The position numbers and the translations under genes were made by a program. From assembly GCA_004835665.1 (NCBI GenBank), contig RBKR01000014.1, forward strand, positions 310,001-374,000: a stretch of 64,000 nt of DNA. Direction: 5' to 3'. The notes under the pieces are model-generated. The model was not told where the DNA came from. It did no database searches and saw nothing but the letters and a program-made list of their open reading frames with translations. This document shows, piece by piece, positions 22,157 through 32,327 of this stretch. Position 1 is the stretch's first letter. Each line of letters opens with the position of its first letter. The DNA is from Phoma sp. XZ068. Its lineage: Eukaryota > Ascomycota > Dothideomycetes > Pleosporales > Didymellaceae.

Positions 22157-22495
22157 ATGGGTCTTTTTGGTCTCACGCGTAAGAAGAACGCAGTAGTTAT
22201 AAATCACTACCACAACACGTACCAAGAATCTGTGTGTCTTGTATCATTCTCGTCTCAATTCTATATTGTTACTGACTACAAACAGACCACAAACGCGATC
22301 GTCTCTGCACCTGCACAATCCTCTCGACCGCGCCTTCCCGCTTGCCGTAGCTGCTACTCTTCGCAGCGAACCCAGCTCTCAGTTACCCAGAAAGGCCCCA
22401 ATAGAGACAGGGAGTATTACGTATGCATCGGGTGCCCGGCTGAGGGAAGCAATGGAAGGAGTTGGATCATGTGGGCGGATCAGTTGGTTTCTTGA
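22157..22495 (+). CDS. Small GRF-type zinc-finger protein
   Basis: The C-terminal half matches the GRF zinc finger: C-x2-C (ACRSCYSS), then QLSVTQKGPNRDREYYVC, a further C (IGCPAEG) and a WIMWADQ end, the pattern C..C...GPN..R.yy.C...C....W.d. GRF fingers bind single-stranded nucleic acid and occur in Topo III alpha, APE2 and NEIL3. Here it is nearly the whole protein. Read straight through from the ATG at 22157 it is 112 residues; an optional 45-nt intron (22241-22285, GTATCA donor, CTGAC branch, ACAG acceptor) would give 97 with the frame unchanged. The N-terminus MGLFGLTRKKNAVV is unrecognised. The upstream frame is open to 21905, but the ATG at 22157 is preferred for its context and the lack of conservation upstream. 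Role unknown. Confidence 0.6.
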   Translation: MGLFGLTRKKNAVVINHYHNTYQESVCLVSFSSQFYIVTDYKQTTNAIVSAPAQSSRPRLPACRSCYSSQRTQLSVTQKGPNRDREYYVCIGCPAEGSNGRSWIMWADQLVS

Positions 22496-22844
22496 AAGCG
22501 TGGGCCGGGATTGCAGAGTCAGGGGATCTCCGCAGGTCAGATGGCTGAGGTACAGTTGAGACCGTTGGATGATTGCATATGTTCATTGATTTTTTGGGTT
22601 GAAAGGTTTGGCTCGGAGATCTCGTACCTTTGTTTCTTTTCGGATGGATGTAGTCATGCAGTAGCAAATGGAGGAAGTGACGTGAAACGGACGTATACAT
22701 GTTATTCCACAACCCATAGATCGCTTCACCTGCAATCAGCACAGTGATGCTCTCACCATCTCACATGATACAATTAGGTCAATCGACAGGGCTCATCTTG
22801 TCCGGACCCAGGACAAGTTATGCCTTGTATCCATTGTGCTCAGA
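22496..22844. other. Convergent 3' spacer
   Basis: About 350 bp between the convergent ends of the GRF gene and the alpha/beta hydrolase. Nothing else seen. Confidence 0.5.
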
Positions 22845-23818
22845 TTACAGCTCACTCACATTTCCCGCCCTCACATCTTCCTTGCTATTAATTTGTTCCC
22901 CAGCAAACCTCCTGATAATATCCACGACTGTCCCCGGTCGACTCAACATTGGCACATGATCCCCATCGATAGTCTCAACCTCGAACTTCGCACCCTTTTG
23001 ATCAATGTACCTCTGCGCAAATGCCGGATTTATGCTATTGTCATGTTCACCCACAACGTATAGCGTCCTGAACGTGCCATCATATGGGATGTACGTTCCT
23101 GTTGCGTTGAGTGCTCTGAAGCTTGATGGAAGGAGCTGCGATGTCCAGTAGTCTGCATAAGAAGGGTCGAGTTCGTTATAGAACGTGAGTTTGGGAGGGT
23201 AAGCGACGAGGTCTTGGTCCCATGTTACGATGGTGGGTATGGTGGGTATGGTGTTCAAAACGTGGTAGTTGAGGAAGGGAGCTCCGACAATACGGATATC
23301 AGGGCGGGGAGGGCACTGGTTTACTTCGGCGATGGTAGGGATGTAGCCGGAGAGCTGATGGCTGTTACTTCGGTCGCTCAAGAGATGGAAAGCAGAATAC
23401 GCACCATGATCAATCCGAGAATCCGGCCTTCTCCCTCGGGTGCCTCGGTTGAAGAATTTATGCCGCGGTCTTTGAAGTCCTTTACGGCCTCCATGATTAC
23501 TGTTGCGCCGTAGCTGTTTCCGACCAGAATGACACCTTCGCCGGCGTTGAGCCTGGTTTCAAGCAACTCCTTCACAACATCCGCGTCCGTTGTCCTTTCT
23601 ACATCTGCAACATCATATCCAACAGAAGGTAGACTAACTGCGTTGATGTGCTGATAGCCCAAGTCGCCGAGCAGACTGGTGACTTCGTCGTAGACGCTAG
23701 CCCTGTGGAAGGCTCCAGGAACGAGAATCAGCGCTGGTTTATTCGACTCCACAGTCGAGCGAGAAACGACAAAGAAAAAGTTGAGAAAGTAGCATACATA
23801 CCGAATGGAAACCATCAT
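22845..23818 (-). CDS. Alpha/beta hydrolase (EstC-like)
   Basis: Predicted esterase or lactone-type hydrolase of 307 residues. Exon 1 is 23818-23405, the intron 23404-23355 (50 nt, GTGCGT donor, ATCAG acceptor) and exon 2 23354-22845. The fold begins with ALILVPGAFHRASVYDEV, an oxyanion-loop HG-type strand, then the nucleophile elbow GNSYG (Ser about residue 102), then LSGYIPTIAEV after the splice. Candidate catalytic acid and base are in LYVVGEHDNSI and DGDHVPMLSRP. Such proteins hydrolyse small esters in fungal secondary or xenobiotic metabolism; the substrate is unknown. A hydrophobic stretch at residues 8-18 (CYFLNFFFVVS) may be a signal or anchor, but the start is uncertain. Confidence 0.85.
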
Positions 23819-25519
23819 AAATGCTCAGTGTTTTTAGGGTGAGACTGGCGATGCAAACGTACACCCCACCAACTTCAATGTCAGTTCGTACTATCTGTTT
23901 ATACTAGATACCACGGCTCAGCGAAGACTGTCAAGGCTGTCAATATGATGCCCACCGCTGGTTCGAGTGCCTGAAAAGGCAAGTACAGTAAGGGGCCCCT
24001 GGCTGTTGTGCGGTGCTGTGAGAATCCTTCGCGATTCACCTCGACAACGTCTCATGACAAGCATACTGTCAAGCAACAACAGCTTTAGAACGGACATGTA
24101 TGCATCCCACGTGGTACATATGCATGCACGCCACGAGGAATCCATGTACCCGTGTTGTTCTTGTGACGGACCCAGTTCTTCCTCGAATTCCGGCGCATAT
24201 GCTGCGAACAGCGCATACCATGTAAGTGTTTGAGTCCGATTCATGATGGCTAGTTAATAGATCTGGTATTAGAAGTAGTATCAAGTCACTTGCGGTGTCG
24301 CAAATTACATGATTACACAGGCTATGCAGATGTTTTACCGGTGGTTCATGATTGGCATGCAACCGATTCCAGCCTCTAGTTCGGCCCATCGCTCTGTGTA
24401 TAATATTTAAATTGAAAGACTGTGATTGTCATAAAAATAGTACAATGAGCTGACGCGTCGATATAGATATGTCCGTATATGACAGGGACTGCGGATATGA
24501 GGCACATGGCTTATTTGGCTTCCTTTGGCCACTTATCCAAAGACGATGCCCGTAGGCTCATGAGAAACAGCCTGAGATGAGTGCATGCATGATATCTTGT
24601 ATTGGCAGACCCAAGTCTAGGCTGGCACGTTTGTGATCTTGTTGATGTATATCTTTGCGTCATTCGTCCAGTCCACCTTGTCACCAAATAAGACATTGGG
24701 CGCCTTGATGTGCAACTCTCATCCAATAGCGAGGTCAAACGTAACTAGAGGCCGATTAGACCACACTTCCCTTCAATTAGCCATAAAATCTAACCTCTGG
24801 AGGCCCTCAAGAGGTGCAAAAAGTCTACAACATCTTACACCATCCCGTACTCGTTTAGAAGTCCGTGGAATACAAATAGCCTACGTACAGCGTAACTGAC
24901 TCCCTTATTGTTTATAGCTTCACTGTCAACTCTCCTTATCCGAGAGCCTGCATAGAGAGAGCGCACGGCGGTGACATTGCTTGTGCTAATCAGCTCCTCA
25001 ATCAATGGTGGGTAACTGCATCGATTATATTATCACCTCTTTGACCGGATGCGTTTTCACTTGCGGATCGACCGTAGTTAATGGTTCCTCATCTCGTCCT
25101 CGTTTTACAGCCGCGCCGACTGGCCTTGCAACAGTGTTTCGATAACAAAGGGTACCTACGGCATTGGGGATTGGTATGTCACGTGCGCATCACGCTGTCG
25201 ATGCGTTATGTTGCCTGCTCAAATTGCCTCAGCGATCCTCTGCAACCTCGTCTGTCGAGAGAAGTCGCGGTGTTTGATTACTGCAGCGACATTATGTGGG
25301 TACATCTATTTGATACCAATCATGCAAATACTTTCAGCCCAGCCACATGCATCTGGTGACTGTTCTCTTGCGATTGTTTTGGGCACATCTTCGTGGCCAA
25401 CGAAAACCGTGGAAATTCCAAGGCATACATTACGACTGCTAAAAGGATAGAACGCTTCTGGAACACTTATCGTCTCAAGAGTCTGTTAGTCGTTTTTAAA
25501 TGGATGTATAGATCCTTAC
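23819..25519. other. Intergenic, gene-poor
   Basis: About 1.7 kb, locally AT-rich (for example around 24400-24480). No open frame has supporting motifs. Confidence 0.4.
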
Positions 25520-25910
25520 CTTCGCTTCGGCAAAAGGTGGGCTGCGAGGGTACAGTACATCTCTGGCATTCCGCAATATTCGATCAGAAGGCCTTGCGCC
25601 AGATCAGCGTAAACATCTCCTCGTACGAGCTGACGAAACCTGACAGATCGATTTCAAGGTTCGTCCTTGTTGAAGGTACGACTTTATGCACTGCCAAGCC
25701 CGGCTCGTACATCACGTTTGTCGGGCATTCCGAAGTCTCCGATCTCCGACCTTCCTCGCCCAATTTGTGGCTATCAGCCCCAGCAAATGCGTCGCGGTGC
25801 ACAAGGGTTCCGCGTGAGGTTACGGCCCTGAGGTTGTAAATGAAATTAGTCCTGGGTGGGCCACTGGTTGTAGTCAACCGGACGAGTTCCTTTGATGATG
25901 ACGAACACAA
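25520..25910 (-). pseudogene. Possible two-exon gene or gene remnant
   Basis: On the minus strand a frame from 25910 can be joined across a 40-nt candidate intron (25679-25640, GTACCT...TCAG) to a segment reading FRQLVRGDVYADLAQGLL and ending HLLPKR just before a GTAAGG donor at 25519. The second segment looks coding, but I find no convincing continuation downstream and no known family. It may be a decayed gene, part of an undetected gene, or chance. Confidence 0.2.
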
Positions 25911-26138
25911 TCTGCGCTGCCCAGGTGAAGCTCAGCTTGTTGCTGGTTTGTATACGAGGATATATTGTGCCTGCGGGCAGTAGCCTTTACAGTTCTGTAC
26001 AACAATTTCATTCCAAAAAATTTACCCCTATTGAGACTCATATATTGGGATTCCTTTGGCTGCCACATACAGTCACACCAACAACACATTCACAACGTTC
26101 CCACCGGAAGACCATCATTAGCACACTTTCCACAAACC

Positions 26139-27491
26139 ATGGCTTCAGGGATGCAAGGTCCCTACGTGGGCACTGGAGCTTTGACAAGCGACCAAGAACC
26201 CGCCATTGAATTGAAGCGAACGATCACGGGCAGAAAGATGCGCTCAGGGCCCAATGTCTCGGTTGCGGAGATGATGAAGGCTTTAATACCTGCAGGGCTC
26301 ATGATTCTCGTCGTCCTTTGGATCAACGCATCTCATATCTACGGCTTATTCCATAACCAAGGCGCTTACGTTCATAGAGCGAAGGTTGCGTTGGCAGACT
26401 TTGATGGAGGTGATTTCGGCCAGGCTCTAAGATTATCAGCAGCGGCAAATAATGGTTCATATGGATACCCCACATATGTCAATGTTAACGTCGCTGGATC
26501 ATCAGCTGAGAAGATAAAAAACGAGGTCTTTAAGGGTACATATTGGGCTGCAATCGTCGTGGAGCCTGGAGCAACAGCTCGCTTCGAAGACACAGTGAAT
26601 GGCTCGACTCAGGTCTACGATCCCAGGAACGTCTACACATACTACCTCCTCGATGCGCGCTACTACACTCTCTACGCCTCAAACATTCTCTCAACAACTG
26701 TCGCCACCGCATCGACCGCATCCGGCATATTCAGTGCCCAGTTCATCGCACCTATCATCGCCCGCGGTGAATACGCAAACACCACCGCAGCACTCTCCGC
26801 CCTTGCCGGACCCGCACACGCTGTTGAAATGCCCGCCGCATCCCGACTCTTTGGCGACCTCGATGATAAAGTGTTCATCAATACTCTAGGGGTTGTCCTC
26901 CCGATCCTCATGCAATTCTTCTTCATCATGGCCTGGAACGGTATATGTAATGGCATGCACCTTTACGCTGCCTATGATATGCAGACGCACATTCTAGCTC
27001 GCCTCTTCTTTAGCACTGTATGGCCCATTTTCACGAGCCTATGCACAGCTGGCTGGACGTTCGCCTTCCGCGGCTCTTACCACATCGATGCGAAGATGTT
27101 CTTTGCTTTTTGGGCGGTTACCTGGGTGTGTAGCATGATCAGCTTCGATGTGCTAGATATCATCACAGGGTTCATTCCTATGGCGTTTGTACCGTTTCTA
27201 TTCTTGTCTTGGGTTATTTTCAACGTTACAGCGGGTCTTGGACCTGTTGAGATCCTCCACCATTGGTACCGCATCAACTACTTCTTTCCGAGCCTGCACT
27301 GGTACAGGGCGTTCATCACCATCATAACACAAGGAGGATGGAACAATTTGCACTACACCCTGCCGGTTCTTGCAGCCTGGTTGGTGCTGATGAAGTGCTT
27401 GAGTCCGTTAGCCACGAGGAATCGAGTCATGAAGGCGCAAGAGGTCTTCAATTGGTACAATGAGCGGGACGCAATAGGTGGACCTCATTAG
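26139..27491 (+). CDS. Sng1/DUF3533 membrane protein
   Basis: A single-exon, 450-residue membrane protein of the DUF3533 family, whose yeast member Sng1 gives resistance to nitrosoguanidine and sulfite-related stress and affects plasma-membrane lipid asymmetry. One helix lies near the N-terminus (ALIPAGLMILVVLWINASHIYGL), followed by a large extracytosolic domain (VALADFDGG, VEPGATARFEDTVNG, PRNVYTYYLLDARYY). Five or more C-terminal helices follow (FINTLGVVLPILMQFFFIMAW, ILARLFFSTVWPIFTSLC, MFFAFWAVTWVC, GFIPMAFVPFLFLSWVIFNV). The terminal HHWYRINYFFPSLHWYRAF is typical. The ATG at 26139 sits in AAACCATGG, a strong context, and is preferred over upstream in-frame sites. The gene is convergent with the ThuA gene, 114 bp apart. 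The transported substrate, if any, is unknown. Confidence 0.9.
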   Translation: MASGMQGPYVGTGALTSDQEPAIELKRTITGRKMRSGPNVSVAEMMKALIPAGLMILVVLWINASHIYGLFHNQGAYVHRAKVALADFDGGDFGQALRLSAAANNGSYGYPTYVNVNVAGSSAEKIKNEVFKGTYWAAIVVEPGATARFEDTVNGSTQVYDPRNVYTYYLLDARYYTLYASNILSTTVATASTASGIFSAQFIAPIIARGEYANTTAALSALAGPAHAVEMPAASRLFGDLDDKVFINTLGVVLPILMQFFFIMAWNGICNGMHLYAAYDMQTHILARLFFSTVWPIFTSLCTAGWTFAFRGSYHIDAKMFFAFWAVTWVCSMISFDVLDIITGFIPMAFVPFLFLSWVIFNVTAGLGPVEILHHWYRINYFFPSLHWYRAFITIITQGGWNNLHYTLPVLAAWLVLMKCLSPLATRNRVMKAQEVFNWYNERDAIGGPH

Positions 27492-27605
27492 TTCATCATG
27501 TTTACACTTCAATATGTGTTCTACTAGTCGCCTTTAATTTAGTGCAGAGCATCTCAGCTCCCTTAATCATAGTACTGATTAAATCTACTTTCACACGTTG
27601 AATGA

Positions 27606-28298
27606 TCACTGCGCACTCTCAACCTTCCCTGCAACCCATAGAATCCCCCTCTTCACCAGCCCAACGTACCACTCACTCCTCCAGGCCTTATCAAAATGTC
27701 CCAGTGCAACATAGACGCTCCTTCCGCCTTCAAAGTCCTGACACCAGGCCAGTGGGTGATCATCTCCATGCTTTCCGCCCCGGAAGCTCGTCGTGTCTCC
27801 TCTGAGCAAAATATGCAGATTGGAGTTCTCAGATGGGTGCGAAGTGAAGTTGTACCACTCATCCATCCACTTTTCTGGCGGACTGTTCGAGGCAATGATT
27901 GGATGTGATGGGTGCGGAACGAGTAGCGAGCCGGGTTCAGGATCAGGATGCATGTCGAAATGTGCCCCAACCAACTTCCCATACCAGTCGGACAACGGCA
28001 TACCGGCTGCTGCACCGTGAATTGAGATGACGCCACCACCCGATTGCACGAATTCGCGCAGAGCAGAGAGTTGTTCGTCTGCGAGGAAAGCGCCGGAGGT
28101 GTGTAGTAGGATAATAACACGGTAGCTTGACAGGGCTGAAGGAGTGAACAGGGAGGCGTCTTCACTGGCTGCCGTAGTGAAGATGCCAGATTGGGATGCA
28201 AGGTGTTGTAGAGCGGATATGCCAGTTGGGATAGAGGCGTGTCTGTAGCCGGCGGTTTTACTGAAGATTAGAACATTGAAAGGTTCTGTGGCAGCCAT
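27606..28298 (-). CDS. ThuA-domain (trehalose-utilisation-like) protein
   Basis: A compact, single-exon, 230-residue ThuA domain protein (class I glutamine-amidotransferase-like fold). It starts with NVLIFSKTAGYRHASIPTGI and continues with YRVIILLHTSGAFLADEQ, FVQSGGGVISIHGAAAGMP and WYGKLVGAHFDMHP. It ends with VYVALGHFDKAW and VGLVKRGILWVAG, all along the length expected for the family. Bacterial ThuA acts in trehalose catabolism, and some relatives take part in glycoside 3-keto processing; the fungal role is unknown. No signal peptide or membrane segment. It lies 254 bp downstream of the RNA-repair-like gene on the same strand. The family is patchily distributed in fungi and abundant in bacteria, so ancient transfer is possible, though nothing here proves it. 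Confidence 0.9.
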   Translation of the reverse strand: MAATEPFNVLIFSKTAGYRHASIPTGISALQHLASQSGIFTTAASEDASLFTPSALSSYRVIILLHTSGAFLADEQLSALREFVQSGGGVISIHGAAAGMPLSDWYGKLVGAHFDMHPDPEPGSLLVPHPSHPIIASNSPPEKWMDEWYNFTSHPSENSNLHILLRGDTTSFRGGKHGDDHPLAWCQDFEGGRSVYVALGHFDKAWRSEWYVGLVKRGILWVAGKVESAQ

Positions 28299-28552
28299 AA
28301 TCTTGGGCTAGGTCTTTTTATGAGGATTGAGTTGCAAAAGGCAATCAGCATACACTTGACTGTTCCTTTGATGGACGTTTAGCTTCAAAGTGCAGTCAGC
28401 AGCACGTATTTGTAATGTAGTTTGAAATTAGGCTAAATGCTCGCATACTGCGCTAACTTTATCTCATTTACTGTGAGGAGGAACGAATACCTCCGGAGGT
28501 AGTATCAGCCGAAACACACGCAATATATACGCAGGACACAAGCCACATCTAT
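28299..28552. other. Short spacer upstream of the ThuA gene
   Basis: 254 bp between two minus-strand genes. It contains the 3' end of the large RNA-processing gene and the ThuA promoter; no distinct element recognised. Confidence 0.4.
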
Positions 28553-31500
28553 TTAGGTTCCAGCACCAGCTCCGCTGCCAAAGATTTTGTCGATTCTCGT
28601 TGCGCGCTCCCAGACCAGCTCTCCTTTTCCGTCCCCCTCATCATCGAACTTCTTGCGGAAATACAAAATGCGATGTTGTGGGATAAACTCTTCGTCCGTT
28701 TGCTCAGTCTTCCACCTTTCGAGACTGATTTCCTTTGCTCCGAGAAATCGGTCTTCGTACCCAATGACATAGTCTGCTGGGTCCAGATTTGGATCCCAGC
28801 GTAGACGGTTAAGTACGTCAGATGTGGGTCGCAGCTTTGTGGTGGATACGGGTGTTGATGTCGAGGCCGGCTTGGATCGGATTTGCAGCTTGGGCAGCTC
28901 AGCACTCTCGTCTTCCAAGTCGTCCAACCCTTCCTCATCATCCGAATCAGGTTCGATTTCCATCGCGTAGTCACCCCATTCGCGATCGTCCAGCCGAAGG
29001 TTTTGAGCTTGGACAACGTGTTGTGTGACCAGCGAAGCGTTGACCCAAGAAGTGCTCGCATCGTAATTCCTCTCGTCCGTTCTGAGTTGAGAGAGGAATC
29101 TATCGATCACCTTCTCAAGAGACTGCTTCGCTACTTGCCGATCGTCAAGATTCCTGGGCGCCAGCGGGGCAGTTGCTGTCCTCTGAAGGCCGATGAGATA
29201 GCAGCCATGATAGTCCTTACTTTCTTCGAGATCGCCTGATTGTGTATCCGTGAAGCGTGCGGGCCACAGTCGAACTTCGAAGTTCGGGAACAGATTATAA
29301 ATGTCTGACAATGTCAGCTGCTATATGATTTCAAAATATATTAGAACCACATACCAACAACAAGTGAGAGACAACGCGATTCTACCCACCCCACCAAGCT
29401 TTTTCCTTTCGCCAATGTGCGGCCCCAAAACTGGATGTCAATGCTCACGTAGTTCTTATAGGTATGCAAGAATTGTGTTTCGCCAACCCCCATGCCAGCG
29501 AAGCTGTGCACACCAGGTGGTTCAAAGAAGTCTTGCCAGGTTAGAGCGGGCTCCGACAATCGTGCACTAGCAGCCTTAAACTCCTTTGACAGCAATGAAA
29601 CTCCGGGTAGTGTTGCCGTATGGGCGACATTAGAGTTTGGCGCGTGAAAGCCTAGCACCACCATTGGTTCCCGCGCAGTTCGGTGATAGCGAGGCTTCTG
29701 CTTGTGGAAGAAGGCATCGAACACCATGGCGGCGACCCAGTTGAAGTTTGCATAATGGTGGAAGAATGTTGTTACCAGGTCATTGGCGCTGACAGGATGA
29801 GAGTCGGGGTTGGTTTGGTCATGTTCGATGCGCTTGTATACCCAGGACAACATCAAGGTGATATGTACACCACCCAAGAACCCAAACTTGGACGAGTAGA
29901 TACCACGCTGTGTTGCCCAGAGCTTGATGGCTCGGTATGCCAAGCCGAATGTAGCCATGTCAGGTACTGTTCGTTGGATGTACAGCAAGTCCCGGTAGGG
30001 CTTCAGCTTTCGCAGCGAGAGAATTGAGAGGTTGAATATTGGATCGGATGCTGACAAATTTTCAAACTCTGACCACCTGTAGATTGTCAGCACAGTTTCG
30101 TTTATTATACACGCGTCTCTTACCTTTCAACAACTCGTGCAGCAGGACAATACTGCAGGTCCATGGGTACACCGTTGACCGAAAGCTCAAGCATGGTCCC
30201 TGTGCTTGCCTCTACCTTTCGAAGTATTCGGATGCCTTGACCCTCGGCTTTCTGGAGTCTCTGTCGTGCGAGTTTGAAGAACGTCTTCGAGCTTATGGAT
30301 CCAATGCAAAGGCAGTCGATGTCGGAAGCCGAGGTATCCACCTTCAAAGCGTACGATCCTACAGAGACCATTACCAGGGGAATATCAGCTGTAGCCGTGG
30401 TACCGGTATGTGAGCTTCCAAGCACGACTTCCTCTAGTAAAGTAAAAGCTTTTTGACGTTTCGATTCGTCATCTTCAGTCAGAAACATCCGATGGCTGTA
30501 AAGCGTCGACTTCAGCTCCTGGGAATCTAGGTGAGGGGCATGTTGAACCTCCACTTTGAGGCTATTAAGCATCTCACGGTGATCCGGAGACAGTTGTTCA
30601 GTCGGTTTCAAAACGTGTATCGAGGCTCTAATTCCGTAGTGATCGCTAGGAACCCCGCTAGGAGTGTTTGTCTCTGTAGGTAGCCCAAACATGTTGAAGG
30701 CCGTAATGCGAAGTGCTTCTTGTGGCCGAACAAGGATGCGGTCGTAACGTTGTGGTCGGTTCTGAGAAGTTCCAGAAGTCGCAGCTGCGAGGATATTGTT
30801 CCTTGGGTCAAACGTGGCGCCTTCCTCCCCCTCAAATAACTCGTTAACATCAACGTAACCCGCCTCGTCAGGTTGCTCGTCTCGAGTAGCGGACCAAGCA
30901 TCCATAATTCCGTCCCCGCTTAGCTGGTTCTTGATAGCATCAAGAGTGTTGCATGTCTGGCTGGTGATCGACTTGCTCTTTAGTGCGTTATCAATGGTGT
31001 GTGTTGAGGTGGCCAAATTGAAGTCGCCAGCTATCACCCACGGGGTATCGTTGCAATTACGGGTCAAGTGGTTCAACAGGTTCTGTACTTGCACTTTCTT
31101 CGCAGCGACAGAGCCGTCTGTCAAGCCGCATGTTAGATGTATGCCGGCAACCGCTAAGGAACTACCAGATATGATAGAATCGAAGACTGCAACGGCAGCA
31201 CCCTTGTGCCTTCGGTGGAAAGGGACTAGCTCCCAGCGAAACGGCCACTTGCTGACTATAACTACATTCCGTAGGCTAGGCAAGGGCCCAATATCCGGTT
31301 GGCTTGGTGGTCCATGTGAAGTGAAAGGATACTGACTCTGAACTTTTGCACTGTTCAGAAAACAAGATAGGAAATCATCAGATACTTCTTGCAAAACCAA
31401 AATGTCAGCCTTCGCACAGTCTGAAAGCAATGTACTGATCAGTAGCGGGTCGCGGTCTCGTGCTGGCGGATACTCTGAATCGACCAAGACATTGTAGCTT

Positions 31501-32327
31501 GATACTGTGAGGGAGACTGGTCGACTGCGGCGTGTTTGCGATTCTGTCATCTGCAACCATTTGCTCGAACTTTGATCGAAGAAAAAAGTGTTACCAGGCT
31601 GTACAACGCGGCTGAAAGTTGTCGTTATGTCAGCGAGTTCGTTGTCGTCGGGCCATTGATCCTCATCGACAGAGCTGTTACGAGAGTCTTTGAGCCAATA
31701 CTCTGATATTGTAGCTGTCGACGCAGGTACACAGGAAACAGCGTCGACTGTACCCCATAATCGCATTCGATTCGCAGATTGCTCTCCTGATGTTCTCTCG
31801 CGGACCAAGATAACCAAAGAGCCAAATTCGAAGTCCAGGGTAGGCAGTAGCCTTATTTTTGATATCAGAAAGTCGAGTGAGGCCATTGAGTTATCTTCAG
31901 TCTGACCAACTGTCAGATGGAAGTTTTGTGGGCTAGTTTTGTGACCAAGGGCTTGTAAGGCTAAGGATCGAAGTGTTTCCAGAGATCCATCCGAGGTTTC
32001 TCGAGCTTCTTGAAGAATTGCGGTGCTGTTATGCCGTTGCCTGAACAGTCCCGCTGAATTGAGGATGATGTGGTTTGTAGCGCTGGAGTCCAGGTTTCTT
32101 TGGAGTTGAGCTTGAATCTGTTGTTGCGCTCGGGGCAGATGCTCGGGCGCAACGAACGGATAGACAACGTTGATGTGAGCTGGCCATTTTGCGTAAGACT
32201 TATCGTAGAGCTCGCGCAAGCTATCAATGTGTTCGCACTGCTCAACTGGCGGTAGAATGCAAAGTGCTGTGTCGTAAGAGTTCACCGGGATTTTGTAGGA
32301 AGCGGACGACTCCTGGGTGGCCGCCAT
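28553..32327 (-). CDS. Multidomain RNA-end repair protein: 2H - EEP - PAP nucleotidyltransferase - MJ1316
   Basis: A 1225-residue protein from three exons (32327-30124, 30076-29355, 29304-28553; introns of 47 and 50 nt, frames verified). Residues 1-205 form a 2H phosphoesterase with HINV (His51) and HLTV (His137), as in AKAP7/2'-5' RNA ligase-like proteins acting on cyclic or 2'-5' phosphodiesters. Residues about 270-575 form an endonuclease/exonuclease/phosphatase domain with SSYNVL, LQEV (Glu314), GIHL, AGDFNL (Asp435) and SDH (562). Residues about 590-1000 form a poly(A)-polymerase-like nucleotidyltransferase: VGSYALKV, DID (669-671), a third Asp in PMDLQYC, then a central domain (RAIKLWATQRG, KFGFLGGVH). 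Residues about 1136-1215 are MJ1316/DUF504 (DVLNRLRWD, DYVIGYEDRF, IPQHRILYFRK), which recognises RNA cyclic-phosphate ends. All visible catalytic residues are intact. A role in RNA 3'-end repair is inference. Confidence 0.92.
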
